DNA of 10,153 nucleotides from JAJFUG01 sp964386505 (GCA_964386505.1 CAYLSM010000171.1:1-10153), one strand, 5' to 3'; numbered from the stretch's first letter, positions 1 to 7,791 are shown. The notes: a model not told the origin generated them from the sequence alone. Numbers and translations are program-made.

Positions 1-3000
1 CGGATCAGACGGTGGAAAACAGCGTCACCCAGATCATCGAACAGAAAATGACCGGGTTCGATGACATGCTTTACCTGTCCGGCTCCAGCGATGCGGCCGG
101 GGCGAGCCGCGTGGAACTGACATTCAAGCCCGGCACCGACCCCGACCTGGCCTGGTCCAAGGTGCAGAACAAGCTGCAGCTTGCCATGTCAAGCCTGCCG
201 GAGGTGGTCCAGCGCACCGGAGTGTCGGTGAGCAAATCCACCCGCAACTTCCTGATCATCGTCGGCCTGGTCTCCGAGGACGGGAGCATGCAGAGCGCCG
301 ACCTCCAGGACTACGCCCAGTCGAACCTGGAAAAGGTGCTGTCCCGTGTGCCGGGCGTGGGCGAGGTGATGATTTTCGGCTCGCAGTACTCGATGCGCGT
401 CTGGCTCGACCCGGACAAGCTGACCGACTACCGCCTGACTGTTAACGATGTGGTGGGCGCGCTGCAGTCCTACAACGTCGAGGTCTCGGCCGGTCAGTTC
501 GGCGGCCAGCCCACGGTGAAAGGCCAGCGCCTGAACGCCTCAATCATTGTTCAGAACCTTCTCCAGACCCCGGATGAGTTCGCCAATATTCCGGTGCGAA
601 CCAATCCGGACGGCTCGGTGGTGCGGGTGAAAGATGTAGGCCGGACAGAACTCGGCAGCGAGGCCGCTGACGTCAAGGCGTTCTACAACGGCAAGCCATC
701 CTCGGCCCTGGCCATCCGTCAGGCCCCGGGCGCCAACGCCCTGAACACGGCCGAAGCCGTGAAAAGCAAGATGGAGGAGATGAGCCGCTATTTCCCGCAG
801 GGCATGAAAATCGTCTACCCCTACGACACCACCCCGTTCGTGCGGGTGGCGATCGACGAGGTGGTCAAGACCCTGATCGAGGCCATCATCCTCGTGTTCC
901 TGGTGATGTGGCTGTTCATGGGCAACATCCGCGCCACGCTGATCCCGACCATCGCCGTGCCGGTGGTTCTGCTGGGCACGTTCGGCGTGCTCGGGCTGTT
1001 CGGGTTCTCGATCAACATGCTGACCATGTTCGCCATGGTGCTGGCAATCGGGCTGCTGGTCGATGATGCGATTGTAGTGGTGGAGAACGTGGAGCGTATT
1101 ATGGGCGAGGAGGGCCTCTCGCCGCGGGAGGCCACGGCCAAGTCGATGGAGCAGATCACCGGCGCGCTGATCGGCATCGGTCTGGTGCTGGCCGCGGTGT
1201 TCGGCCCCATGGCTTTCTTCGCCGGTTCCACCGGCGTGATCTACCGCCAGTTCTCGGTGACAATCGCGGCCTCGATGCTTCTTTCGGTGCTGGTGGCTTT
1301 GATCCTGACCCCGGTGCTCTGCGCCACGCTTCTCAAGCCTGTGGCCAAGGGGCATGAGGCGGCCGAGGGCGCCATACCGTTCCTGCGCCCGTTCTTCCTC
1401 TGGTTCGACCGGGGTTTCTTCCGTTTCCGGGACAGCTACATCCGTCTGGTGGGGCATGTCCTGAACCGGAAACTGCGTTACATGCTGGTGTTTTTAGTCC
1501 TGGTGGTGGGGCTGGGCCTGCTGTTCATGCGCTTGCCCACTGGTTTCCTGCCGGATGAGGACCAGGGCATGCTGCTGACCCAGATTATCATGCCAACCGG
1601 CTCCACCCTGGAGCAAACCAAGGGCGTGGCGGATGAGGTTCAGAAATATTTCGAGGCGAACGAGAAAGAGTCCGTGGCCTCCTGCCTGTCAATCGTGGGT
1701 TACGGCTATTCCGGCCGCGGGCAGAACAACGCCATGGTGTTCGTCAAGATGAAAGACTGGCACGAGCGCCGTCACAAGAACCTGCGCGCGGCCGCGGTGT
1801 CCCGCCGGGCCACGATGGCCCTGTCCAGTATGCGTGAGGCCATGATCTTCGTGTTCCCGCCCCCGGCCGTGGTCGAGATGGGGAACGCCCGGGGCGTGGA
1901 TTTCGAGCTGGTCGACCGCAGCGGCATGGGGCACACAGCCCTGATGGGTGCGCGCAACCAGTTGCTCGGCATGGCGATGCAGGACCCTCGGCTGGCGAGT
2001 GTCCGGCCCAATGGGCTTGAGGACGTGCCGCAGTTCCGGGTGGATGTGGATTGGGAAAAGGCCGGCGCACTGGGCCTGCCGATCAGCTCGATCCACAACA
2101 CGCTTTCGGCGGCGTTCGGCAGCGCCTATGTGAACAACTTCATCCAGGCCGGCCGGGTCAAGCGCGTGTACGTGCAGGCGGACTCGCAGTTCCGCCGCCT
2201 GCCCTCCGACCTCGAAAAGATATACGTGCGCAACACCTCCGGAGCGATGGTGCCGTTCGCCTCTTTCGCCTCCTCGCACTGGAGTTCCGGCTCTCCGCGT
2301 CTGGAGCGTTTCAACGGTTTCCCCTCGCTGAACATCTGGGGCGAACCGGCTCCGGGACGCAGCTCCGGCGAGGCGATGAAAGCGATGGAGGAGATAGCCT
2401 CCAAGCTGCCCCAGGGTATAGGCTACGACTGGAACGGGCTTTCCTATCAGGAACGCCAGGCCTCGTCCCAGACCGGAATGCTCTATGCTTTCTCGGTCCT
2501 GGTGATTTTCCTCTGCCTGGCGGCGCTGTACGAGAGCTGGCCCATCCCGATCGCGATCCTTCTGGCCCTGCCGCTGGGGGCCCTGGGCGGGGTGGTCTTC
2601 TCGATGGTGCGGGGTATGCCCAATGACGTGTATTTCCAGATCGGGCTGCTGACCACGCTCGGCCTGACCACCAAGAACGCGATCCTGATCGTGCAGTTCG
2701 CCAAGGCCCGACGGGAACAGGGCCTGGGCCTGATCGAGGCGACCATCGAGGCTACGCGGCTGCGCCTGCGTCCCATCGTGATGACCTCGCTGGCCTTCGG
2801 TTTCGGCGTGCTGCCCCTGACCATCACCAGCGGAGCCGGAGCCGGCGCGATGAACGCCATCGGCACCTCGGTGCTGGGCGGGATGATAACCGGTACGGTC
2901 CTGGTGATCGTGTTCGCGCCGCTGTTCTATGTGCTGATCGAGAAAGTTTTCGGCAAAGGCAATTCGCACCCAGCGGATGAGAACGCTGGTTCATTTCATC

Positions 3001-3014
3001 CGGGAGCGGAGTGA
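1..3014 (+). CDS. RND multidrug efflux pump, HAE1 family (AcrB/MexB-like), 5'-truncated by the window
   Basis: This is the inner-membrane proton-driven pump of a tripartite efflux system, exporting hydrophobic or amphiphilic compounds from periplasm and membrane through an outer-membrane channel. The reading frame is open from the window edge (first whole codon at 3); the GTG at 12 is an internal Val, not a start. By comparison with remembered E. coli AcrB, the first residue aligns near AcrB 54, so TM1 is missing and TM2-TM12 plus both large periplasmic loops are present. Counting from the codon at 12, the proton relay is complete: D351 and D352 (AcrB D407/D408, within GLLVDDAIVVVENVER), K888 (K940), R918 (R971) and T925 (T978). 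Other HAE1 hallmarks are YPYDTTPFV, SVRPNGLED and GSPRLER. The pocket Phe residues 136, 178 and 628 are kept (F80, F122, F577), but 610, 615 and 617 are Leu, Tyr and Tyr. The next gene is the outer-membrane partner; the adaptor gene is presumably upstream. Family is very secure; substrate range cannot be told. Confidence 0.96.
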   Translation, partial: DQTVENSVTQIIEQKMTGFDDMLYLSGSSDAAGASRVELTFKPGTDPDLAWSKVQNKLQLAMSSLPEVVQRTGVSVSKSTRNFLIIVGLVSEDGSMQSADLQDYAQSNLEKVLSRVPGVGEVMIFGSQYSMRVWLDPDKLTDYRLTVNDVVGALQSYNVEVSAGQFGGQPTVKGQRLNASIIVQNLLQTPDEFANIPVRTNPDGSVVRVKDVGRTELGSEAADVKAFYNGKPSSALAIRQAPGANALNTAEAVKSKMEEMSRYFPQGMKIVYPYDTTPFVRVAIDEVVKTLIEAIILVFLVMWLFMGNIRATLIPTIAVPVVLLGTFGVLGLFGFSINMLTMFAMVLAIGLLVDDAIVVVENVERIMGEEGLSPREATAKSMEQITGALIGIGLVLAAVFGPMAFFAGSTGVIYRQFSVTIAASMLLSVLVALILTPVLCATLLKPVAKGHEAAEGAIPFLRPFFLWFDRGFFRFRDSYIRLVGHVLNRKLRYMLVFLVLVVGLGLLFMRLPTGFLPDEDQGMLLTQIIMPTGSTLEQTKGVADEVQKYFEANEKESVASCLSIVGYGYSGRGQNNAMVFVKMKDWHERRHKNLRAAAVSRRATMALSSMREAMIFVFPPPAVVEMGNARGVDFELVDRSGMGHTALMGARNQLLGMAMQDPRLASVRPNGLEDVPQFRVDVDWEKAGALGLPISSIHNTLSAAFGSAYVNNFIQAGRVKRVYVQADSQFRRLPSDLEKIYVRNTSGAMVPFASFASSHWSSGSPRLERFNGFPSLNIWGEPAPGRSSGEAMKAMEEIASKLPQGIGYDWNGLSYQERQASSQTGMLYAFSVLVIFLCLAALYESWPIPIAILLALPLGALGGVVFSMVRGMPNDVYFQIGLLTTLGLTTKNAILIVQFAKARREQGLGLIEATIEATRLRLRPIVMTSLAFGFGVLPLTITSGAGAGAMNAIGTSVLGGMITGTVLVIVFAPLFYVLIEKVFGKGNSHPADENAGSFHPGAE
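3003..3011 (+). promoter_or_regulatory. Tandem GGAG ribosome-binding sites before the outer-membrane factor gene
   Basis: GGAG occurs twice, at 3003-3006 and 3008-3011, inside the last codons of the RND gene. The first is 4 bases from the GTG at 3011, the second 5 bases from the ATG at 3017. Both starts are in the same frame, so the true one cannot be decided from sequence. Either gives translational coupling to the pump gene, whose stop is at 3012-3014. Confidence 0.55.
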
Positions 3015-3016
3015 AT

Positions 3017-4450
3017 ATGAATAAGAAGGTGCTTCTTCTGGCAATCGGGCTGGCGTTCGGTGCAGTCGGCTGCACGCTGGCCCCGAAATACTCCCGTCCC
3101 GCGGCGCCTGTGCCCTCCGAATGGCCCAGCGGTGAGGCCTACGGGGCAGGACCTGCGGTCGCGGGCGCTACGGCCGCCCAGGACCTGCGCTGGCGGGAAT
3201 TCTTCACCGACAGCAACCTTCAGCAGGTGATCGGTCTGGCCCTGGCGAACAACCGCGACCTGCGCCTGGCCGCGCTCAACGTGGAGCTGGCGCGCTCGCT
3301 GTACGGCATCCAGCGCAACGAGTTGTTCCCGGCGTTCAACGCCTCGGCCGGCGCGTCCAAGCAGCATGCCTCCGCCGACCTGACCCAGCCCGGCCAGCCG
3401 CAGACTACCGAGCGCTACGATGTCAACCTGGGTGTCACCTCCTGGGAGCTCGATTTCTTCGGCCGCATACGCAGCCTGAAAAACCGCGCCTTGCAGGAGT
3501 ACATGGCCTCTGAGCAGGCCCGCCGTGGCGCCCAGACCCTGCTGGTCTCGTCCGTGGCCAACACCTACCTGGCCCTGGCCGCCGACCGTGAGAACCTGGC
3601 TCTGGCCCAGAACACGTTCGAGTCCCAGAGCAAGGCCTACGAGCTGGTGCAGAAACGCTACGAGGTCGGCCTGGTGAGCCGTCTCATCCTGCGTCAGGCC
3701 CAGACCCCTGTGGAATCGGCCAGGCGGGACATGGCACACTACACGCAACTTGTGGCCCAGGATATCAACGCCCTGAACCTTCTGGCCGGCAGCGAGGTGC
3801 CGCAGGAGCTTCTGCCCAGCGGCCTGAGCCGGGTAAGTCCGTCGCAGACAATCTCGGCCGGGTTGAGTTCGGAGGTCCTGTTCAGCCGTCCGGATGTCAT
3901 GCAGGCCGAGGCCATGCTCAAGGCGGCCTACGCCGATGTCGGGGCGGCGCGCGCGGCGCTGTTTCCACGCATCTCGCTCACCAGCGCCATCGGCACGGCC
4001 AGCAACGAGCTGTCGAACCTGTTCAAGTCGGGCAACGACACCTGGAACTACAGCGGGGCGGCGGTCCTGCCGGTGTTCGACCCCCGTATCTGGAGCGCGC
4101 TCAAGGCCAGCAACGTGCAGCGCAAGATCGTGCTGACACACTATGAGCAGGCGATCCAGAGCGCTTTCCGCGACGTGTCGGATGCCCTGGCCGCGTGCGG
4201 CAGCGTAGACCAGCAGGTGACTGCCCAGCAGGCGCTGGTTGACGCTCTCCAGGAGACCTACCGTCTGGCGAGCGCCCGCTACGACAAGGGGATCGACAGT
4301 TACCTGGGCGTGCTGGATGCCCAGCGCTCGCTGTTCGCAGCGCAGCAGGGGCTGGTTTCGCTGCAACTGGCCAAGGCCAGCAGCAACGTCCGGCTCTACG
4401 CCGTGCTGGGCGGAGGCGGCGACCAGACCGAGACCGCGCAGAAACAATAA
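3017..4450 (+). CDS. Outer-membrane efflux lipoprotein, NodT/OprM-type (RND outer-membrane factor)
   Basis: This is the trimeric outer-membrane channel that completes the tripartite pump with the RND protein encoded just upstream. The 477-residue length is normal for the NodT/OprM family. The N-terminus is a lipoprotein signal: two Lys, a hydrophobic stretch and the lipobox AVGC with C19 as the lipidated residue, followed by the family-typical TLAPKYSRP. Two outer-membrane-efflux repeats follow (about residues 60-250 and 270-460). The first carries SWELDFFGRIRSLKNRA and the helical stretch with YEVGLVSRL; the second carries SRPDVMQAEAMLKAAYADVG, the alanine-rich AARAALFPRISLT and the ASARYDKGIDSYLGVLDAQR helix. 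The ATG at 3017 is chosen because GGAG at 3008-3011 lies 5 bases upstream. An in-frame GTG at 3011 overlaps the pump's TGA and would add two residues, with GGAG at 3003-3006. Co-transcription with the pump is near certain, and a terminator follows 13 bases after the stop codon. Confidence 0.95.
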   Translation: MNKKVLLLAIGLAFGAVGCTLAPKYSRPAAPVPSEWPSGEAYGAGPAVAGATAAQDLRWREFFTDSNLQQVIGLALANNRDLRLAALNVELARSLYGIQRNELFPAFNASAGASKQHASADLTQPGQPQTTERYDVNLGVTSWELDFFGRIRSLKNRALQEYMASEQARRGAQTLLVSSVANTYLALAADRENLALAQNTFESQSKAYELVQKRYEVGLVSRLILRQAQTPVESARRDMAHYTQLVAQDINALNLLAGSEVPQELLPSGLSRVSPSQTISAGLSSEVLFSRPDVMQAEAMLKAAYADVGAARAALFPRISLTSAIGTASNELSNLFKSGNDTWNYSGAAVLPVFDPRIWSALKASNVQRKIVLTHYEQAIQSAFRDVSDALAACGSVDQQVTAQQALVDALQETYRLASARYDKGIDSYLGVLDAQRSLFAAQQGLVSLQLAKASSNVRLYAVLGGGGDQTETAQKQ

Positions 4451-4463
4451 CCCGGCAAAACAC

Positions 4464-4527
4464 AAGGCCGGGAACCTGGCTCTCCCTCTGAGATATTGGG
4501 GAAAGCCGGTTCCCGGCCTTTTCTTTT
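4464..4527 (+). terminator. Rho-independent terminator of the efflux operon, probably bidirectional
   Basis: A perfect 13-base inverted repeat, AAGGCCGGGAACC at 4464-4476 and its complement at 4508-4520, is extended by four more pairs (4478-4481 with 4504-4507) across a single bulged T. The plus-strand side is followed by the T-rich run TTCTTTT, a good terminator for the efflux genes ending at 4450. Read on the minus strand the stem is followed by GTGTTTTG. That is a weaker tail, but it is placed about 60 bases after the esterase stop at 4584, so it may end transcription from both sides. The loop is long (about 22 bases), which is unusual. Confidence 0.85.
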
Positions 4528-4583
4528 CAGATGGCTCGTTTATCGGTAGAAAGAGCCCGGAAGTCTTTCCGCCTCAGGCCGGA

Positions 4584-5912
4584 TCAGGCCTTGAGCCAGC
4601 GGTCGTACCAGTCGAATGCCTCCTCCTGCATCGGGACATCCAGTTTGTGCGGCCCAGGATAGTACGAACACTTGAAATTCCCGGGCGCCCCGGCCTTGCC
4701 GTAGACCTCGGCCAGAATACCCTCGGCGCGCTTCATCTCGGGCACCGTGTACAGCTCGTCATCCAGGTCATCCAGCACCAGCGTGGGCAGAGGCACCCTC
4801 AAGCCCAGGATTTCTGGGAAATCCAGCTCGTTGGGCAGCAGCGGCACGTAGGACATCCAGGTGTGGGTGAACGACTTGTTGAGCAGGAAATCGCGCCAGG
4901 TGGTCATGAAACCGGCGCAGACCGCACACTTTATCCGCGGCTCCAGCCCGCCCAGGTATACCGTGCGCATCCCGCCGCCCGACAGCCCGCCGCAGCCGAT
5001 CCGCTCCGGGTCCACATCCGGACGGGCGCAGAGGATGTCCAGGGCCACCCGGTCCTCGGCGAAATACACTCCCGGCCAGGTCGTGCCGGCGCAGAACAGC
5101 GACTTGGCCATGATCGACTCGTGGTCCGAGGCCCAGTTGTTGTAGGCCTCCACGTTCTTCGGGTCCTCCGGGTTGTCGTCGGTGAGCCCGTGACGGATCA
5201 CCGCGGGTACGTCCTGCAGCATCACCCGGCGGCTGGCGAACGGGAAAGTGTCGTGCACCAGGACCACATAGCCGCGCTTGGCGACCTCGTTGGCCCAGGC
5301 CCGTCCGCCGTAATCCATCTTCTGGTGCTCCACGATCATTGGATGCTGATTCTCGGAGGTCTTGGTGATCTTGCGCTTGCCGAAATATTTCCAGCCGCCG
5401 TGATCGTGCAGGGCCAGGATACCGGGCAGCTTGCCGGTCGCTCCGGCGGGCTTGAGCAGGTAGGCCTCGGTGGCGCGGCCGTAGGGCAACTGCCAGCTCA
5501 GTTCCTCGATCTCCAGCCCGTCGAACGTGTATTTTCTGTTGACCTTGGCTTGCGGCGCAGGGCCGATCTCCGGAATGGCCATGCATTCCAGGGTGCGGCC
5601 GAGGGCTTTTCCGTGCCAGGCCTTGAGGTCGGTGAACTCCGGCCGGCGGAAAGATAGCGCCGCCGGTCCCTCACCCGCCAGAGAGGCGGCCCACTGGCCG
5701 TACAGGCCGATTATACTCACTCCCTCAGCCCCGGGTGCAGCCGCCGCGGCTGCCGCCGGAGCGGCCGACCCGGCCACCGCGCCGAGCGAGGCGCCGAACA
5801 GGGACAGGCCGCCCAGCGCGGCCGAGGACTCACGCACGAATTGCCTCCTGGAAACAGGGTTACCGGTCAGCCGGCTCTGCCCGGCTGAAACGCCCTCTTT
5901 CTTCTTCGACAT
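4584..5912 (-). CDS. Tat-exported alpha/beta hydrolase, acetyl-xylan-esterase-like
   Basis: This is a predicted serine esterase that removes acyl (possibly acetyl) groups from an unknown, probably carbohydrate, substrate outside the cytoplasm. The 442-residue protein starts with a twin-arginine signal, SRRQFVR at residues 21-27, then a hydrophobic stretch and an Ala-rich segment ending near residue 60. The alpha/beta-hydrolase fold is shown by HDHGGW (169-174, oxyanion-hole region), the nucleophile elbow GLSGG with S311, and a late His in GPHKLD (H422). The acid is probably D384 or D385 in LDDLDDELY. The pattern resembles the AXE1 and Abhydrolase_7 group; the exact subfamily is uncertain. The ATG at 5912 is supported by GGAGG at 5920-5924, 7 bases upstream. 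It lies 107 bases downstream of the dockerin/DUF4832 gene on the same strand, so the two may share a transcript. No residue of the likely triad is missing. Confidence 0.85.
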   Translation of the reverse strand: MSKKKEGVSAGQSRLTGNPVSRRQFVRESSAALGGLSLFGASLGAVAGSAAPAAAAAAAPGAEGVSIIGLYGQWAASLAGEGPAALSFRRPEFTDLKAWHGKALGRTLECMAIPEIGPAPQAKVNRKYTFDGLEIEELSWQLPYGRATEAYLLKPAGATGKLPGILALHDHGGWKYFGKRKITKTSENQHPMIVEHQKMDYGGRAWANEVAKRGYVVLVHDTFPFASRRVMLQDVPAVIRHGLTDDNPEDPKNVEAYNNWASDHESIMAKSLFCAGTTWPGVYFAEDRVALDILCARPDVDPERIGCGGLSGGGMRTVYLGGLEPRIKCAVCAGFMTTWRDFLLNKSFTHTWMSYVPLLPNELDFPEILGLRVPLPTLVLDDLDDELYTVPEMKRAEGILAEVYGKAGAPGNFKCSYYPGPHKLDVPMQEEAFDWYDRWLKA

Positions 5913-5919
5913 GGACGGC

Positions 5920-5924
5920 CCTCC
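5920..5924 (-). promoter_or_regulatory. Shine-Dalgarno site GGAGG of the esterase gene
   Basis: On the minus strand GGAGG stands 7 bases before the ATG ending at 5912. It fixes the start, and with it the placement of the twin-arginine motif about 20 residues from the N-terminus. Confidence 0.75.
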
Positions 5925-6019
5925 AGTATCGCTGCCACGGTTTATTGCAGGAACATCTCAGATCGGACCACTGCCTGTCATTTTAATCGAAACGCAGCCG
6001 GGCTGCCAGTCTGCTGCAC

Positions 6020-7651
6020 TCATTTCACGCGAACACGGCTCGGTCTGAACCAGCCGTCCGGGTCCGTCTCCTGCACAGCGAACCTGATCCGCGGGGCCTC
6101 CCCTTTCAGATCGAGCAGGGCCAGGCCCAGCTTGTACTCGCCCGCGGGTATAGAGTCGGGCAGAGTGAGCGTGGTGCTGTAGCTGACCGCGCCGGGCAAC
6201 CAGCCGGTGATATCGGCATCCGTGCGCAGGACAAAGCTGCGGTGGGCCACCGAGTCGCTGAGCTCCACCGCCAGCGGATGGGCGTAATAGCAGGGTGCCA
6301 CGCCCACGTTCTCCCAGTCCATGCGCAGGCTCAACTGGCCGCCCACACTAACCTTCCCCGGGTGGGCCAGACGGCGCAGCACGAAGCGGTAACCCATTTT
6401 CTTGCCCCATTCTCTGTAGGCGGCGAGCCACTCATCCGGCACATTGTCGTAAGTGGGGCCATAACAGGGGTTCATCGTGGACAGGTGCCAGGCCAGGGAC
6501 TGCTTGATCGTGGTGTCGCGGGCGGCCTCCCTGGTCCAGCGTCCGCCCATGCCGTCGGTGTACCAGGTGGACATGGTGCCGCAGGCTTCGAAGGCCACCG
6601 GCGCGTGTTTCCAGGCTTCGAGCGAGCCGGGGGCTCCGGCCAGAAACTCGGGGTAGATAGTGGTCATGTGGCTCCAGTTGTCGCTCCACATGCCCCAGTC
6701 ACCCAGGCAGTCGGCGCGGTAGCCGGTATTGCGGTCGATCGCGTATTTCAAATCGCCGCCCATAAGCATGATCAGCTTTGTCTTGGTGAATTTCTGCAGA
6801 TAGACATCGATAATCTTGTCCAGAACAGAGTTGGCGGGCAGAGTGAAACCCTCCGGCGCCCCGGCGGTGTTCCACTCGCCCCAGCATCCCACGGAGCCGA
6901 TATCCACGAAAATCAGGTCCGGGTTACCGTCATACCGCTCTGCCAGGGTCTGGATCAGACGGGTGTGGTATTCGGTGAACAGTGGGTCGCCGTAATCCGG
7001 CTGGAATCCCTTTGAATGGTCCTTGTCATCATAGTACTTACCTTTCAGGCCCTTGTCGATCAACCACTGCGGCACGCAGACCGCCCCATCCTGGCACATC
7101 ACCCGGAAACAGAAAGCCTGCTTTTCCCGGTGCACCTGATCGAGCAGAGAGTCGATCATCCCCAAGCGGATCTGGCCCTCGGCAGGCTCAAGCTCGTTCC
7201 AGTACCAGCGATAGTAGGCGTTGGCGCAGCGCGGGTAGCGCGGGTTCCAGCGCTGCATGTCGGAGTCGGTGGTGTTGGGCGAGGTGAAACCCACGCCCGG
7301 GTTGAGCAGGAACTCGTCGCTTTCCACCGGGTTGACCACCGCCTCGAGCGGGGTGAGATTGTCGCGGAGGATGTTCCTGATCAGCGCGGCGACATCGGCC
7401 AGGGAATAGCTCCCGTCCCCGTTGTAGTCGGCGCGCGGGTCCTCCGGTTTCCCGCTTCCCAGCAGGATCAGGCTCAGCACATCCTTCACCCCCACCCTGC
7501 CGTCCGCGTTGAAATCCTCCTCGTAAACAGTCCCCGGCTGGTCCTCAGACTGCGAAAGGGCCTGCAACACGCCCAGCCCCAGCAGGCACAGCAGCCCGCC
7601 CAGGACCAGGATGTGCGGATAGAGACTACGCCTTTTAAGCCTTTTAAGCAT
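6020..7651 (-). CDS. Secreted protein with N-terminal dockerin module and DUF4832 (glycosidase-like) region
   Basis: This is a probable exported carbohydrate-active protein of 543 residues. Residues 1-34 form a signal peptide or anchor: a basic start (LKRLKRR), then a long Leu/Gly-rich core. Residues 46-95 form a dockerin type I-like pair of calcium-binding loops, DFNADGRVGVKD (D46, N48, D50, D57) and DYNGDGSYSLAD (D75, N77, D79, D86), each followed by a short helix. From about residue 115 the sequence matches the DUF4832 family architecture, with a TIM-barrel-like N-terminal part containing NPGVGF, YYRWYWNELEPAEGQ and IGSVGCWGEWN. The C-terminal beta-sandwich-like part begins near DWENVGVAPCYYAHPL. 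E259 and E355 are plausible catalytic carboxylates by position, but activity is inference. The ATG at 7651 has GAGGG at 7659-7663, 7 bases away. The dockerin sits at the N-terminus rather than the more usual C-terminus, and no cohesin is visible nearby. The esterase gene follows on the same strand. Confidence 0.85.
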   Translation of the reverse strand: MLKRLKRRSLYPHILVLGGLLCLLGLGVLQALSQSEDQPGTVYEEDFNADGRVGVKDVLSLILLGSGKPEDPRADYNGDGSYSLADVAALIRNILRDNLTPLEAVVNPVESDEFLLNPGVGFTSPNTTDSDMQRWNPRYPRCANAYYRWYWNELEPAEGQIRLGMIDSLLDQVHREKQAFCFRVMCQDGAVCVPQWLIDKGLKGKYYDDKDHSKGFQPDYGDPLFTEYHTRLIQTLAERYDGNPDLIFVDIGSVGCWGEWNTAGAPEGFTLPANSVLDKIIDVYLQKFTKTKLIMLMGGDLKYAIDRNTGYRADCLGDWGMWSDNWSHMTTIYPEFLAGAPGSLEAWKHAPVAFEACGTMSTWYTDGMGGRWTREAARDTTIKQSLAWHLSTMNPCYGPTYDNVPDEWLAAYREWGKKMGYRFVLRRLAHPGKVSVGGQLSLRMDWENVGVAPCYYAHPLAVELSDSVAHRSFVLRTDADITGWLPGAVSYSTTLTLPDSIPAGEYKLGLALLDLKGEAPRIRFAVQETDPDGWFRPSRVRVK

Positions 7652-7791
7652 CAGTATTCCCTCGATTCAGATGCCATTTCGGGGTTCGGTCAGACCTCCG
7701 ACAGTTTCTTCAGAATGATGAATGGGAGAAAAATGAAAGGTTCTCTCGCAAAATACAACGGTTTAGATCATTCATTCCAGGTTCTCAATTC
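7652..7791 (-). promoter_or_regulatory. AT-rich leader and probable promoter region of the dockerin/DUF4832 gene
   Basis: This 140-base stretch lies between the terminator of the porV-like gene and the start of the dockerin gene. It has no credible coding frame, and its stretch at about 7720-7790 is clearly more AT-rich than the flanking genes. Since the terminator separates it from upstream transcription, a promoter for the dockerin gene (and perhaps the esterase gene) should lie here. A TTGAGA hexamer occurs on the minus strand just after the terminator, but I see no convincing -10 partner, so no exact promoter is called. Confidence 0.4.

Noticed and set aside
540..2969. Minus-strand open frames of 305 and 426 codons antisense to the RND gene
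   Set aside because: His-, Gln- and Arg-rich shadow translations of a conserved pump; no start signal or domain.
1..3014. Possibility that the RND pump was recently acquired from Proteobacteria because it resembles AcrB so closely
   Set aside because: HAE1 pumps are strongly conserved and widespread. Base composition looks like that of the neighbours and no mobile element or tRNA flanks it in the window, so sequence alone gives no support.
2996..4465. Long minus-strand open frame of 489 codons covering the whole outer-membrane factor gene
   Set aside because: Its translation is low-complexity, rich in Gly, Leu, Gln, Arg and His, with no recognisable domain, and it mirrors a clearly recognisable gene. 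Long antisense frames are expected in GC-rich coding sequence.
4239..5657. Plus-strand open frame of 472 codons running from the channel gene through the terminator into the esterase gene
   Set aside because: It crosses a strong terminator and overlaps two well-supported genes in the wrong frame or strand; no family resemblance.
5994..6006. Short GC-rich palindrome after the dockerin/DUF4832 gene, considered as a terminator
   Set aside because: Only a five-pair stem with a three-base loop, and the following GTTTCG is not a T-run. Too weak to call; the esterase gene may well be co-transcribed.
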